Below, one piece after another: positions 35,692 to 44,976 of a DNA stretch of 64,000 bases. The stretch lies in assembly GCF_050279675.1 (NCBI RefSeq), contig NZ_JBNNUK010000001.1, positions 186,001 to 250,000 of the forward strand. Direction: 5' to 3'. The notes under the pieces were generated by a model. It had not been told where the DNA came from and did no database searches. It saw nothing but the letters and a program-made list of their open reading frames with translations. A program made the translations under genes and the position numbers. Origin of the DNA: Viridibacillus sp050279675. Its GTDB lineage: Bacteria; Bacillota; Bacilli; Bacillales_A; Planococcaceae. Position 1 is the first letter of the stretch. Each line of letters starts with the position of its first letter.

Positions 35692-36072
35692 GTGGTCAAT
35701 CGATTTTCTGAGTCTATTTCGAATGTACAAGTAAACAAAACTTCACAAATAGCAGGTAGTTTAGATGGTGCGGAAAGTGTAAGTCCAGTTTCTAATTCGG
35801 TAATTCCCCAGACATTCTCACCTGATGAAGCAGAGCAAGAGTTTATCCCAGCTGATAAAGTGAAAAAGATGACGGATAGTATGAATAAGTTCTTGGAAAG
35901 TGCCAATAAAGAGCTGCGCTTCAAGTTTCATGAAGAGTTGCAGACATATTATGTAACTTTAGTGGATTCCAAAACAGATGAGGTTCTTCGTGAAATTCCA
36001 TCAAAAAAGTTGATGGATATATATGCAGCCATGCTCGACTTTGTTGGAATCTTTGTCGACAAAAAAATATAA
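35692..36072 (+). CDS. flaG: FlaG/YvyC family flagellar protein
   Basis: A 126-aa protein of the FlaG family, thought to influence filament length or cap function. The N-terminal half is Ser/Asn-rich and probably disordered. The conserved C-terminal domain reads NKFLESANKELRFKFHEELQTYYVTLVDSKTDEVLREIPSKKLMDIYAAM. The start is GTG with AAGGAGG 9 nt upstream. First gene of flaG-fliD-fliS-fliT. Confidence 0.92.
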   Translation: MVNRFSESISNVQVNKTSQIAGSLDGAESVSPVSNSVIPQTFSPDEAEQEFIPADKVKKMTDSMNKFLESANKELRFKFHEELQTYYVTLVDSKTDEVLREIPSKKLMDIYAAMLDFVGIFVDKKI

Positions 36073-36087
36073 AGGGTTGGTGATAGT

Positions 36088-37593
36088 ATGCGTATTAGCG
36101 GATTAGCTAGTGGCATGGATACGGATAAGATAATTAGTGATTTAATGAAGGCTCAGAGAGTTCCTTTAGATAAAATCACACAAAAAAAACAATATACACA
36201 GTGGCAATTGGATGATTATCGTACGGTTAATAGAAAGCTGAATGATTTCAGTAATAATATATTTGATACTATTTTGAAACCATCTACTTTTTTAGCGAAA
36301 AAAGTGAACATTTCCTCACCAGATGCGGTTAGCATTAAGGGGATAAATGCAACTACTGATTTTTCAGGAACTATAGCCATTTCTCAATTGGCATCTCAAG
36401 CTTCTATGCAGAGTAAAGACTCAATAGGTAAAGGTTTTGATACAAAAAAGACAATGAATGATCTAGGTTTTACAGGTACTGGTTCTATTACGATTAATGC
36501 AATTGCTGAGGATGGTACATTAAAAGCTGGAAAGGAAATTACGTTTGATCCAAGTGAGGATTCTTTAGAAACAGTATTAAAGAAAATCAATACTGAATCT
36601 GGCGTAACTGCTTTTTATGATTCATTTTCTGGCAAGATTGCACTGACAGCTAAAAACTCTGGAGATATTGGTGGAAAAGATAATGCTGAAATTGAAGTAA
36701 GTGGAGATTTGGCTACATTTTTTAAATTAGATTCTGATAATGTAGTAGCTGAATCTAATAAAAATGGTAAACTAGGAACGAATGCGGAATTCACTTTTAA
36801 TGGTTTGGAAACGCAACGTAATAGTAATTCTTTCCAAATTAATGGCTTTGAAATTTCTTTAAAACAAGTGACGTCAATTCCAGTGTCATTTAGTTCTTCT
36901 CCTGATACGGATACAGTAGTTGACGCGGTAAAGAAATTTGTAGATGATTATAATAAATTGATTGAAGAATTAAATACTAAAGTGCGCGAAAAGAAATATC
37001 GTGATTTCCAACCTCTTTCTGACGAGCAAAAAAAGGATATGAAAGAGAAGGATATTGAGCTTTGGGAAGAGAAAGCTAAAAGTGGTACACTTAAAAACGA
37101 ACCTATCTTAACAAGTATGTTGCAACAAATGCGTTCGGCTTTAGGGAGTACTATAACAGGAACTGCAGGAAAGATTAGCTTAAGTGATATCGGTATCAAG
37201 ACAACAAAGGATTATTCAGCCAATGGTAAATTAGAAATAGATGAAAAAAAATTAAGAGAAGCCATCAATGCCGATCCAAATAAAGTATATGAAGTATTTG
37301 CAAAACCAGGTACTACGGCAAGTGATACAGGTGTAGTAACGAAAATGCGTGCAGTCATTACAGAAAGTCGTAAAAAACTGACAGAAAAAGCGGGGGGTTC
37401 GGGTTCAGTTAATACGTCATTTACTATTGGTCGTCAGCTTAAAGGATATGACGATCAAATTAGTAAATTCGAAGTTCGTCTTAAACAAATTGAAACACGT
37501 TATTACAAGCAGTTTTCTGCTATGGAAACAGCGATTCAACGTGCTAATTCACAATCAGCGCAGTTGATGAATGCATTTGGTGGCGGACAGTAA
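36088..37593 (+). CDS. fliD: FliD filament cap protein (HAP2)
   Basis: A 501-aa secreted protein forming the filament cap on which flagellin folds. The N-terminal signature MRISGLASGMDTDKIISDLMKAQRVPLDKI and the C-terminal coiled coil YDDQISKFEVRLKQIETRYYKQFSAMETAIQRANSQSAQL are typical. Variable domains lie in between. It starts 15 bp after flaG; fliS follows after 37 bp. Export needs the chaperone FliT, probably the gene at 38.03 kb. Confidence 0.96.
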   Translation: MRISGLASGMDTDKIISDLMKAQRVPLDKITQKKQYTQWQLDDYRTVNRKLNDFSNNIFDTILKPSTFLAKKVNISSPDAVSIKGINATTDFSGTIAISQLASQASMQSKDSIGKGFDTKKTMNDLGFTGTGSITINAIAEDGTLKAGKEITFDPSEDSLETVLKKINTESGVTAFYDSFSGKIALTAKNSGDIGGKDNAEIEVSGDLATFFKLDSDNVVAESNKNGKLGTNAEFTFNGLETQRNSNSFQINGFEISLKQVTSIPVSFSSSPDTDTVVDAVKKFVDDYNKLIEELNTKVREKKYRDFQPLSDEQKKDMKEKDIELWEEKAKSGTLKNEPILTSMLQQMRSALGSTITGTAGKISLSDIGIKTTKDYSANGKLEIDEKKLREAINADPNKVYEVFAKPGTTASDTGVVTKMRAVITESRKKLTEKAGGSGSVNTSFTIGRQLKGYDDQISKFEVRLKQIETRYYKQFSAMETAIQRANSQSAQLMNAFGGGQ

Positions 37594-37630
37594 CAGGATA
37601 GGGAACGTTTCAATAAGAGGAGTGTTTTTC

Positions 37631-38032
37631 ATGGCTATGCATAATCCATATAAAGCTTATCAACAAAATAGTGTCATTCAATCTACCCCTGGTGAATTGA
37701 CATTAATGTTGTATAATGGTTGCTTAAAATTTTTAAATCAGGCCAAAAAAGCAATTGAAATAAAAGATATCGAAATGAAAAATACGAATATCCAAAAGGT
37801 ACAAAATATTATTCGTGAATTGATGATTACATTAGATATGTCCCATTCCGTCTCTGAAAATATGATGGCTTTATATGACTATATGTTAAATCTGTTAGTT
37901 GAAGCGAACATTTATAATGACATATCTAAAATTGATGAAGTGATTGGATTGACAACTGAATTCCGAGATACGTGGAAGCAAGTTATTCAAATTAACCGTC
38001 AAAAGCAATACGACCAAACAGGTGCAATATGA
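37631..38032 (+). CDS. fliS: FliS flagellin export chaperone
   Basis: A 133-aa helical chaperone that binds the C-terminus of flagellin before export. Conserved text: NPYKAYQQNSVIQSTPGELTLMLYNGCLKFLNQAKKAI, then VQNIIRELMITLDMSHSVSENMMALYDYMLNLLVEANI. ATG at 37631 has AAGAGGAG 8 nt upstream; the open frame from 37571 overlaps fliD and lacks a ribosome site. It overlaps the next gene by 4 bp. Confidence 0.95.
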   Translation: MAMHNPYKAYQQNSVIQSTPGELTLMLYNGCLKFLNQAKKAIEIKDIEMKNTNIQKVQNIIRELMITLDMSHSVSENMMALYDYMLNLLVEANIYNDISKIDEVIGLTTEFRDTWKQVIQINRQKQYDQTGAI

Positions 38033-38382
38033 TTCGCGACAGTTTATTAGCTTGGAAAAGTACAACGGAGTTATTGATACGTATTCTTGTAGTGCGTAAA
38101 GAGGAATTAGGAGACGGTGTTATTGAGCAAGTGGATCAATTGCTCAATAAACGAGATGAATTGCAGAAAACGATTCAAGTGCCTTTCACTGATCAGGAAA
38201 AAGCTTTTAGTCAAGAGCTACTCCAGATGGAAAAGAAACTAGATACAACGCTTAAAATGTATTTAAAAGACATTCGTGGAGATATCGAGGTACAACAGAA
38301 AAAGAAAGTGTCTGTACATGCTTATATGGACCCGTATAAAAAAGTGTTTAGAGACGGAACATTTTACGATAATAAAAATTAA
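38029..38382 (+). CDS. fliT: FliT-like flagellar chaperone
   Basis: A 117-aa helical, charged protein directly downstream of and translationally coupled to fliS, the fliT position in Bacillus. Sequence similarity to FliT is low across the family, so the call rests on size, predicted helices (LLAWKSTTELLIRILVVRKEEL; FSQELLQMEKKLDTTLKMYLKDI) and context. It would escort FliD. A strong terminator follows, closing the operon. Confidence 0.75.
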   Translation: MIRDSLLAWKSTTELLIRILVVRKEELGDGVIEQVDQLLNKRDELQKTIQVPFTDQEKAFSQELLQMEKKLDTTLKMYLKDIRGDIEVQQKKKVSVHAYMDPYKKVFRDGTFYDNKN

Positions 38383-38469
38383 CATCTAAACCTGCCTTGA
38401 GTCATTATGGTTATCATATAAGGGATGTCATGACAATTGCTTAAACATTAGATGGCAAAAAATCAATTC

Positions 38470-38500
38470 AACCCTCCTCACCCCAATGAGGAGGGTTTTA
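38470..38500 (+). terminator. Terminator of the flaG-fliDST operon
   Basis: An AACCCTCCTCA/TGAGGAGGGTT stem followed by TTTTA. Confidence 0.9.
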
Positions 38501-38581
38501 TAATCGTTTTTACCTATACATTTACCAATATAAACAATTTGTATATAATGGATTTTACATAAAAAGAGAAGGTGAGTTCTG

Positions 38582-38974
38582 ATGAAATATAATCGCTTGG
38601 AGTCGTTTCGCCATATTCTTCAAGAGCCTGTGAAAGCGGAATTTCGTTTGTGTATGGATGGCAAAGAACAGGGTAAATTATCGAGTAAAGTGGACTGTTT
38701 GATTTTAGATATGAGTCCGAGTGGCTTGAGGTTATCGACACATTTAAATTTGCCTGCGGAGAATTATTTAATTCGAATGGAGTTAATGTTTGTTCTTTTT
38801 TCGAAGTCTATACGTACAATAGGTGAAGTGAAATGGAAAAAATCAGGTAATGGCTCGTATGTATATGGCATTGATTTAGAAGAAGATGAAGCGGTTGAAG
38901 AGATGATTATTTCAGAACTCAAAGCGAGACGACGCACTGAAGTGATTACTAATAAAACGTCTTCTGATAATTGA
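38582..38974 (+). CDS. PilZ-domain protein
   Basis: A 130-aa single-domain protein. The c-di-GMP motif (D/N)xSxxG is present as DMSPSGLRL near residues 42-50. The usual arginine motif RxxxR upstream is not canonical: the nearest is RLESFR, with one extra residue, and it sits far forward, so nucleotide binding is uncertain. AGAAGGTGAG stands before the ATG. The GGDEF-EAL protein at 39.8 kb and the flagellar genes make a c-di-GMP link to motility or surface behaviour plausible. Confidence 0.8.
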   Translation: MKYNRLESFRHILQEPVKAEFRLCMDGKEQGKLSSKVDCLILDMSPSGLRLSTHLNLPAENYLIRMELMFVLFSKSIRTIGEVKWKKSGNGSYVYGIDLEEDEAVEEMIISELKARRRTEVITNKTSSDN

Positions 38975-39033
38975 GTGTTCAATATTTCGACAAAATTCTG
39001 CAGAATTCCTAAATTTTTTAAAAGTTTTTTCCG

Positions 39034-39058
39034 GTTTAAGAAGGAGTTTTTAGGGAAA
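39034..39058 (+). promoter_or_regulatory. Sigma-B-type promoter of hpf
   Basis: GTTTAA-N13-GGGAAA fits the sigma-B consensus GTTTWW-N12-15-GGGWAW exactly, 44 bp before the hpf start. In B. subtilis hpf (yvyD) is a sigma-B and sigma-H target. Confidence 0.72.
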
Positions 39059-39101
39059 TGTAGAATTAGTAAGACATGGTTGAAATAAAGGAGGAGTTTA
39101 C

Positions 39102-39659
39102 ATGCTAACATTTAACATTCGTGGTGAAAACATTGAGGTGACTCCAGCAATTCGAGAGTACGTTGAAAACAAGATCCAAAAAATGGAGCGTTATTTCAAC
39201 GAAGATTTCGAAGCAACAGCTAACGTTAACTTAAAGCTTTACAATGATAAGCAAACTAAAGTTGAAGTAACTATTCCTATGAAAAACCTAACATTACGTG
39301 CTGAAGAGCGCAATGCAGATTTATATGCAGGGATCGATTTAATTATCAACAAACTTGAGCGACAAATTCGTAAGCACAAAACAAAAGTGAACCGAAAATT
39401 CCGTGAGCGTGAAGGTGTAGGCTATTACTTTGCTACTGTTCAACCACCGACTGCAGCGGCTGTTACTGAGGAAGAGGACGAATTAACAATCGTGCGTACT
39501 AAACAATTCTCATTAAAACCAATGGATCACGAGGAAGCTGTTCTTCAAATGAACCTACTTGGTCATGACTTCTTCATCTTTACAGATGCAGAAACAGATG
39601 GTACGAACATCGTCTATAAACGTAGCGATGGCAAATACGGCTTAATTGAAACTAACTAA
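39102..39659 (+). CDS. hpf: Long-form ribosome hibernation promoting factor HPF
   Basis: A 185-aa protein that dimerises 70S ribosomes into inactive 100S particles in stationary phase or stress. N-terminal ribosome-binding domain MLTFNIRGENIEVTPAIREYVENKI to about residue 100; flexible linker; C-terminal dimerisation domain IVRTKQFSLKPMDHEEAVLQMNLLGHDFFIFTDAETD. AAGGAGGAG precedes the ATG. Single gene with a sigma-B promoter and strong terminator; secA follows, as in B. subtilis, after an inserted GGDEF-EAL gene. Confidence 0.96.
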   Translation: MLTFNIRGENIEVTPAIREYVENKIQKMERYFNEDFEATANVNLKLYNDKQTKVEVTIPMKNLTLRAEERNADLYAGIDLIINKLERQIRKHKTKVNRKFREREGVGYYFATVQPPTAAAVTEEEDELTIVRTKQFSLKPMDHEEAVLQMNLLGHDFFIFTDAETDGTNIVYKRSDGKYGLIETN

Positions 39660-39672
39660 CCAATAAATATTT

Positions 39673-39704
39673 CACCCCTCTTTATTAGGAGGGGTGTTTT
39701 TTTT
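39673..39704 (+). terminator. Terminator of hpf
   Basis: CACCCCTC/GAGGGGTG stem followed by eight T. Confidence 0.93.
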
Positions 39705-39845
39705 CGACAAAAAAGGAATTTCGTAAAATTATCTATATTGAAAATTCCTTTAATTTTCCAATTGGATATTTATATTGCAATATTTTTTCCATGTAATAAA
39801 ATAGATATAGAATGGTTCTAATGTATTATTTGGTGAGGTGTGTTA

Positions 39846-42236
39846 GTGGTTAAAAAGTTTTGGCTGAATGAAATTAGCTTTACTTGGAAAGTTTTAGTGC
39901 CTATGTTAATCGTCGTACTTTCTTTTTTTATACTTACTGCAACTTATACATATTCGAATACAAAGAAAATACAATTACAACAATTGGAAAAGGAACTTTC
40001 ACTTGAAATACAAAGCATTGAAAAGCAATTTTCAAATGAGTTATTTCAGAAAAGGTTGATTGCCGAGCGTATTGGTGAAATGAATGAAGTAGAAGCGTAC
40101 TTACAAAAAGCGGATACACGTGACCATGCAAAATTTTATGACTCAAATAATTCTGTACAGAAATTATTAGATGAGGCTAAAAGTAAGAGTAGTTATATTG
40201 ATCTTATGTGGATTACTGATGCAGATGGAGAATTTATGATAGGGAATTCAGGATTATTGGCTGAAGATATGATGGGTATAAAAAAACGTCCTGGGTTTAC
40301 ACTAGCTACAAAAAAAGAAGAAGTTTTTTATACAAAACCCTATCAAGATGAACATACGAAAACGCGTACAATTAGCGTGGTTTATCCAGTTACCTCAAAT
40401 GATAAGCGGTTGGGCTATATAGGCATTGATATGGCTCTAAATAATATTTTACCTACCGCTAAATCAAGTGGTATTACGGGTCAAAATATCGTTCTCTTCT
40501 CTTCGGATGGACAAGTATTATTCGATGAGAATCACATGTGGCCATTATTAAAAAAAGAGCAAATTCCATTGAACATAAGCTCACCGGTCTCTATTGAAAA
40601 AGGTAAATATTATGTCGAATTACGTAAAGTGAGCAATAGTGATTGGATGATGGGTGTTTATGTTCCCGAAGAGAATGTTTTAGCACCTTTAAAGGACTTC
40701 CAAAAGAGAATTATTTTTTTCTGGTTGGTCGCTATTCTTATTTTACTTTTTGTCATTAAGGCTGTGATGACTTATTCAATGAAAGATTTTAATTCCGTAG
40801 TTGACCAATTAAAGTATATTGAAAAGGGAGATTATACAAAGAAGTTCAAAATTCAACGCCGAGATGAAGTAGGAAGAATAGCAGATGCAGCGGAACATAT
40901 GGGTAAACAAATACATAAGCAGATGGAAATTTTGAATTTTCAAGCAAGCTTTGATATGCTAACTAAACTACCAAATCGCTCTTCCATTGAGCGTCGAATA
41001 GATGTCGGAATTCGTCATTGTCGCTTGCAAAATGAAGAAATGACTGTCGCTTTTATTGATGTTGATAATTTTAAGGATGTAAATGATACACATGGTCATG
41101 CTTATGGTGATGAGTTATTAATTCAAGTTGGACAACGTGTACAAACGAGGCTAAGTAAAAGTAGTTATCTAGGTCGCTTCGGTGGAGACGAGTTTATTTT
41201 ATTACTTAAAGCAAATTGTGAAGCGAGTCGACAAAATCTAAAAGAAATACTGATATTATTCAATGAACCATTCAATTTGAATGGCCATGATGTATACGCT
41301 ACTGCTTCTATAGGCGTTGCAATATATCCGAGTGATAGCATAACAAGGGCAGGGTTATTAGCGAAAGCAGATACGGCTCTTTATGAAGCGAAGAAACAAG
41401 GGCGGAACCGGATTGAGTTTTTCCAAGGTGAGATGCAGGAAAGTTTTGAAAAGAAAATGCGTTTAGAGGCTGGATTACGGACCGCGCTTGAAAATAATGA
41501 ATTTGAGTTATTTTATCAACCCCAATTAAATGTTTCCTTAGGGTATATGGCGAGTGCAGAGGCCTTAATTCGCTGGAATCATCCAGAATGGGGAATGGTG
41601 TCACCTGATGAATTTATCCCGTTAGCAGAGAGTTCTGGCCATATACGTTCGATTGGTGCGTGGGTCATTGATGAAGGTATTAAGATGGCAAAAACGTTAA
41701 AACAACATTATCCTAGATTACATCGGATCGGTTTAAATGTTAGTTCTATACAACTGAGGGAACGGAATTTTGTAGAGCAAGTAAAAATGGCGATTGCAAA
41801 ATACAATATTGACCCTTCTTTAATTGAGCTGGAAATTACAGAATCCGTTGTCATCGATCGTTTAGAGGAAACAATTGAAAAACTTTCAGCGTTAAAAAAA
41901 TTAGGAATTGCTCTTGCTTTAGATGATTTTGGGACAGGTTATTCGTCACTTAATTATTTACGTCGTTTGCCAATTGATCGAGTTAAGTTAGATCGATCGT
42001 TTATTCAAGAAATGGATGAAGATCCTAAAATGGCAACAATGGTGCATTATATTATTGAAATGGCGCATAGTTTAGGACTGAAAGTTGTGGCGGAAGGTGT
42101 CGAAACAGAGAAACAAATGCAGATGTTAAATATGCTACAAGTGGACAAGATACAAGGGTATTTTTATAGTAGACCTATAACACAAGAAGGACTTTTCACA
42201 TTTGTAGATGAAAAATATGGAGAAATTCAATTGTAA
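39846..42236 (+). CDS. Membrane-bound dCache-HAMP-GGDEF-EAL protein
   Basis: A 796-aa two-domain c-di-GMP enzyme. Membrane helices near residues 15-36 and 280-302 bracket an extracellular Cache-type sensor; a HAMP linker follows. The GGDEF domain keeps its signature (GRFGGDEFILLL) but lacks the RxxD inhibitory site before it. The EAL domain has intact motifs: AEALIRW, a metal-site NVSSIQL, LDDFGTGYSSL, KLDRSFI, AEGVET. It could therefore make or break c-di-GMP; which dominates cannot be told. GTG at 39846, 7 nt after GAGG, is preferred over GTG 39840. It interrupts the usual hpf-secA neighbourhood. Confidence 0.93.
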   Translation: MVKKFWLNEISFTWKVLVPMLIVVLSFFILTATYTYSNTKKIQLQQLEKELSLEIQSIEKQFSNELFQKRLIAERIGEMNEVEAYLQKADTRDHAKFYDSNNSVQKLLDEAKSKSSYIDLMWITDADGEFMIGNSGLLAEDMMGIKKRPGFTLATKKEEVFYTKPYQDEHTKTRTISVVYPVTSNDKRLGYIGIDMALNNILPTAKSSGITGQNIVLFSSDGQVLFDENHMWPLLKKEQIPLNISSPVSIEKGKYYVELRKVSNSDWMMGVYVPEENVLAPLKDFQKRIIFFWLVAILILLFVIKAVMTYSMKDFNSVVDQLKYIEKGDYTKKFKIQRRDEVGRIADAAEHMGKQIHKQMEILNFQASFDMLTKLPNRSSIERRIDVGIRHCRLQNEEMTVAFIDVDNFKDVNDTHGHAYGDELLIQVGQRVQTRLSKSSYLGRFGGDEFILLLKANCEASRQNLKEILILFNEPFNLNGHDVYATASIGVAIYPSDSITRAGLLAKADTALYEAKKQGRNRIEFFQGEMQESFEKKMRLEAGLRTALENNEFELFYQPQLNVSLGYMASAEALIRWNHPEWGMVSPDEFIPLAESSGHIRSIGAWVIDEGIKMAKTLKQHYPRLHRIGLNVSSIQLRERNFVEQVKMAIAKYNIDPSLIELEITESVVIDRLEETIEKLSALKKLGIALALDDFGTGYSSLNYLRRLPIDRVKLDRSFIQEMDEDPKMATMVHYIIEMAHSLGLKVVAEGVETEKQMQMLNMLQVDKIQGYFYSRPITQEGLFTFVDEKYGEIQL

Positions 42237-42314
42237 AATAACTAGGGTTCATTTGCACTAAGTATCAAATCAGTGTTAAAATGAGCTTTGAGACTATATG
42301 GGATGTGAAGATAA

Positions 42315-44825
42315 ATGCTTGGCATATTAAATAAAGTTTTCGATTTTAATAAACGTGAAATTAAACACTTATCAAAAGTTGCAGATGCTGTTGAAGCGTT
42401 TGCTGGACAAATAGAGAAATTATCTGATGAAGAATTGAAAGCAAAAACAGAAGAATTTAAAGAACGCTATGCAAATGGTGAAGATTTAGATTCGCTTCGT
42501 CCTGAGGCATTTGCTGTTGTTCGTGAAGGAGCTCGCCGTGTTTTAGGTATGTTCCCATTCCGCGTACAGCTTATGGGGGGCGCTACCCTTCATGAAGGTA
42601 ATATCGCCGAAATGAAAACAGGTGAAGGTAAAACGTTAACATCTACTTTACCTGTGTATTTAAATGCGATCACTGGTAAAGGTGTTCATGTAATTACGGT
42701 CAATGAATACCTTGCAAGTCGTGATGCTGCCGAAATGGGTAGACTATATGAATTCCTTGGTTTAACTGTAGGTTTGAACTTAAATAGTTTATCTAAAGAT
42801 GAAAAACGTGAAGCATATAATTGTGATATTACTTACAGTACAAACAATGAGTTAGGATTCGATTACCTACGTGACAACATGGTTCTTTATAAAGAAGAGC
42901 GCGTGCAACGTCCACTTTACTATGCTGTAATTGATGAAATTGACTCGATCTTAATTGATGAAGCGCGTACGCCTTTGATCATTTCTGGACAAGCTGGAAA
43001 ATCAGCACAACTGTATAAACAATCAAATGCTTTTGTACGTACTTTAAAAATAGACGATGATTATACGTATGAAGAACAAACAAAAGGTGTTACGTTAACC
43101 GAGAAAGGTATTGAAAAAGCTGAAAGTGCATTCAATATCGACAACCTTTTTGATTTAACACATGTAGGTTTAAACCATGCGATTAACCAATCGTTAAAAG
43201 CACACGCTTCAATGCATCTTGATGTAGACTATGTCGTTCAAGAAGGGGAAATTGTGATCGTTGACTCTTTCACTGGTCGTTTAATGGATGGTCGCCGTTA
43301 TAGCGATGGTCTTCACCAAGCGATTGAGGCGAAGGAAGGTCTTGAGATTCAAAATGAATCCATGACAATGGCAACAATTACGTTCCAAAACTACTTCCGT
43401 ATGTATGAAAAGCTATCTGGTATGACAGGTACAGCGAAAACAGAGGAAGAGGAGTTCCGCAACATTTACAATATGCAAGTTGTGACAATTCCAACAAATA
43501 AACCGATTGCTCGTGATGACCGTCCTGATTTAATTTACGCTTCTATGAAAGGCAAGTTTGAAGCTGTTGCAGATGATATTGCTGAACGCCATAAAAATCA
43601 ACAACCAGTTCTAGTAGGTACAGTGGCTATTGAAACATCTGAATTGATATCGAATTTGCTAACAAAACGTGGCATTCCACATGAAGTATTAAATGCGAAA
43701 AACCATGAACGTGAAGCTGAAATTATTGCAGAAGCAGGTTCAAAAGGATCAGTTACAATTGCCACAAACATGGCTGGTCGTGGTACAGATATTAAATTAG
43801 CGGATGGCGTATTAGATATCGGCGGTTTAGCTGTAATTGGTACTGAACGTCATGAATCTCGTCGTATCGATAATCAGTTACGTGGACGTGCTGGTCGTCA
43901 AGGTGACCCTGGTGTGACTCAGTTCTATCTTTCTCTTGAAGATGAATTAATGCGTCGTTTCGGTTCTGATAATATGAAGAACATGATGGCTAAACTAGGT
44001 ATGGATGATTCTCAACCAATTCAATCTGGTATGGTATCTCGTGCTGTAGAATCAGCGCAAAAACGTGTTGAAGGTAACAACTTCGACTCACGTAAGCGTT
44101 TATTACAATATGATGATGTTATGCGCCAACAACGTGAAATTATCTACAAAGAACGTTATGAAGTACTTGAAACAGATAATATGCGTGATTTAGTTGAAAC
44201 GATGATTGATGAAGTGTTAGTGAGCACAGTAAATGCTTATACTGCATCAGATTTGGAAACTGATTGGAACTTAAAAGCAATCGAAGACTTCGTTGCAGCG
44301 AATTTATTACCTGAAGGGGTTATTACTGTTGAAGATTTACAAGGTAAATCAGTTGATGATATCCTAGATGAAATTCGCAAAGAAATTAAAGCTCACTATG
44401 ATGAAAAAGAAGCAGAACTTTCACCAGAGCGTATGCGTGAGTTTGAGAAAGTAATTTTACTTCGTGCTATTGACTCTAAATGGATCGATCACATCGATGC
44501 TATGGATCAATTACGTCAAGGAATCCATTTACGTGCATACGGTCAAACTGATCCACTTCGCGAATACCAACAAGAAGGTTTTGAAATGTTCGATGCTATG
44601 GTTGAAGCAATCCGCGTAGATGTTGCAAAATATGCGATGAAAGCTGAAATCCGCAGCAATCTAGAACGTGAAGAAGTGGCGAAAGGCCAAGCTGTTAACC
44701 CAAAAGAAGACGGCGAAAAAGTGAAGAAAAAACCAGTCCGCAGCAAAGATGCAAATATTGGCCGTAATGATTTATGTCCATGTGGTAGCGGTAAAAAATA
44801 TAAAAACTGCCACGGTGCAGTTTAA
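42315..44825 (+). CDS. secA: SecA preprotein translocase ATPase
   Basis: An 836-aa motor of the Sec pathway. Motifs: Walker A MKTGEGKTLTSTLP (near residue 100), NELGFDYLRDN, DEIDSILIDEARTPLIISG, TNMAGRGTDIKL and GRQGDPG of the second ATPase domain. The C-terminal zinc-binding tail CPCGSGKKYKNCHG interacts with SecB or ribosomes. The ribosome site before the ATG (GGGATGTG) is modest. Followed by a terminator and prfB, as in other Bacillales. Confidence 0.98.
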   Translation: MLGILNKVFDFNKREIKHLSKVADAVEAFAGQIEKLSDEELKAKTEEFKERYANGEDLDSLRPEAFAVVREGARRVLGMFPFRVQLMGGATLHEGNIAEMKTGEGKTLTSTLPVYLNAITGKGVHVITVNEYLASRDAAEMGRLYEFLGLTVGLNLNSLSKDEKREAYNCDITYSTNNELGFDYLRDNMVLYKEERVQRPLYYAVIDEIDSILIDEARTPLIISGQAGKSAQLYKQSNAFVRTLKIDDDYTYEEQTKGVTLTEKGIEKAESAFNIDNLFDLTHVGLNHAINQSLKAHASMHLDVDYVVQEGEIVIVDSFTGRLMDGRRYSDGLHQAIEAKEGLEIQNESMTMATITFQNYFRMYEKLSGMTGTAKTEEEEFRNIYNMQVVTIPTNKPIARDDRPDLIYASMKGKFEAVADDIAERHKNQQPVLVGTVAIETSELISNLLTKRGIPHEVLNAKNHEREAEIIAEAGSKGSVTIATNMAGRGTDIKLADGVLDIGGLAVIGTERHESRRIDNQLRGRAGRQGDPGVTQFYLSLEDELMRRFGSDNMKNMMAKLGMDDSQPIQSGMVSRAVESAQKRVEGNNFDSRKRLLQYDDVMRQQREIIYKERYEVLETDNMRDLVETMIDEVLVSTVNAYTASDLETDWNLKAIEDFVAANLLPEGVITVEDLQGKSVDDILDEIRKEIKAHYDEKEAELSPERMREFEKVILLRAIDSKWIDHIDAMDQLRQGIHLRAYGQTDPLREYQQEGFEMFDAMVEAIRVDVAKYAMKAEIRSNLEREEVAKGQAVNPKEDGEKVKKKPVRSKDANIGRNDLCPCGSGKKYKNCHGAV

Positions 44826-44867
44826 TAAAGCCTAATTGTATGATTAAATGAATAGGTGGTAACTAAC

Positions 44868-44901
44868 AAAACATGGGGGGATTTTATCCTCTCATGTTTT
44901 A
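44868..44901 (+). terminator. Terminator of secA
   Basis: AAAACATG(G)GGGGAT pairs with ATCCTC(T)CATGTTTT. Confidence 0.82.
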
Positions 44902-44976
44902 TGCCGTCCTAAGGGGTAATCATTTAGGCAAAGATTATTGTGAAATAATCAAACCAAATTTGGAGGAATACAAAAA

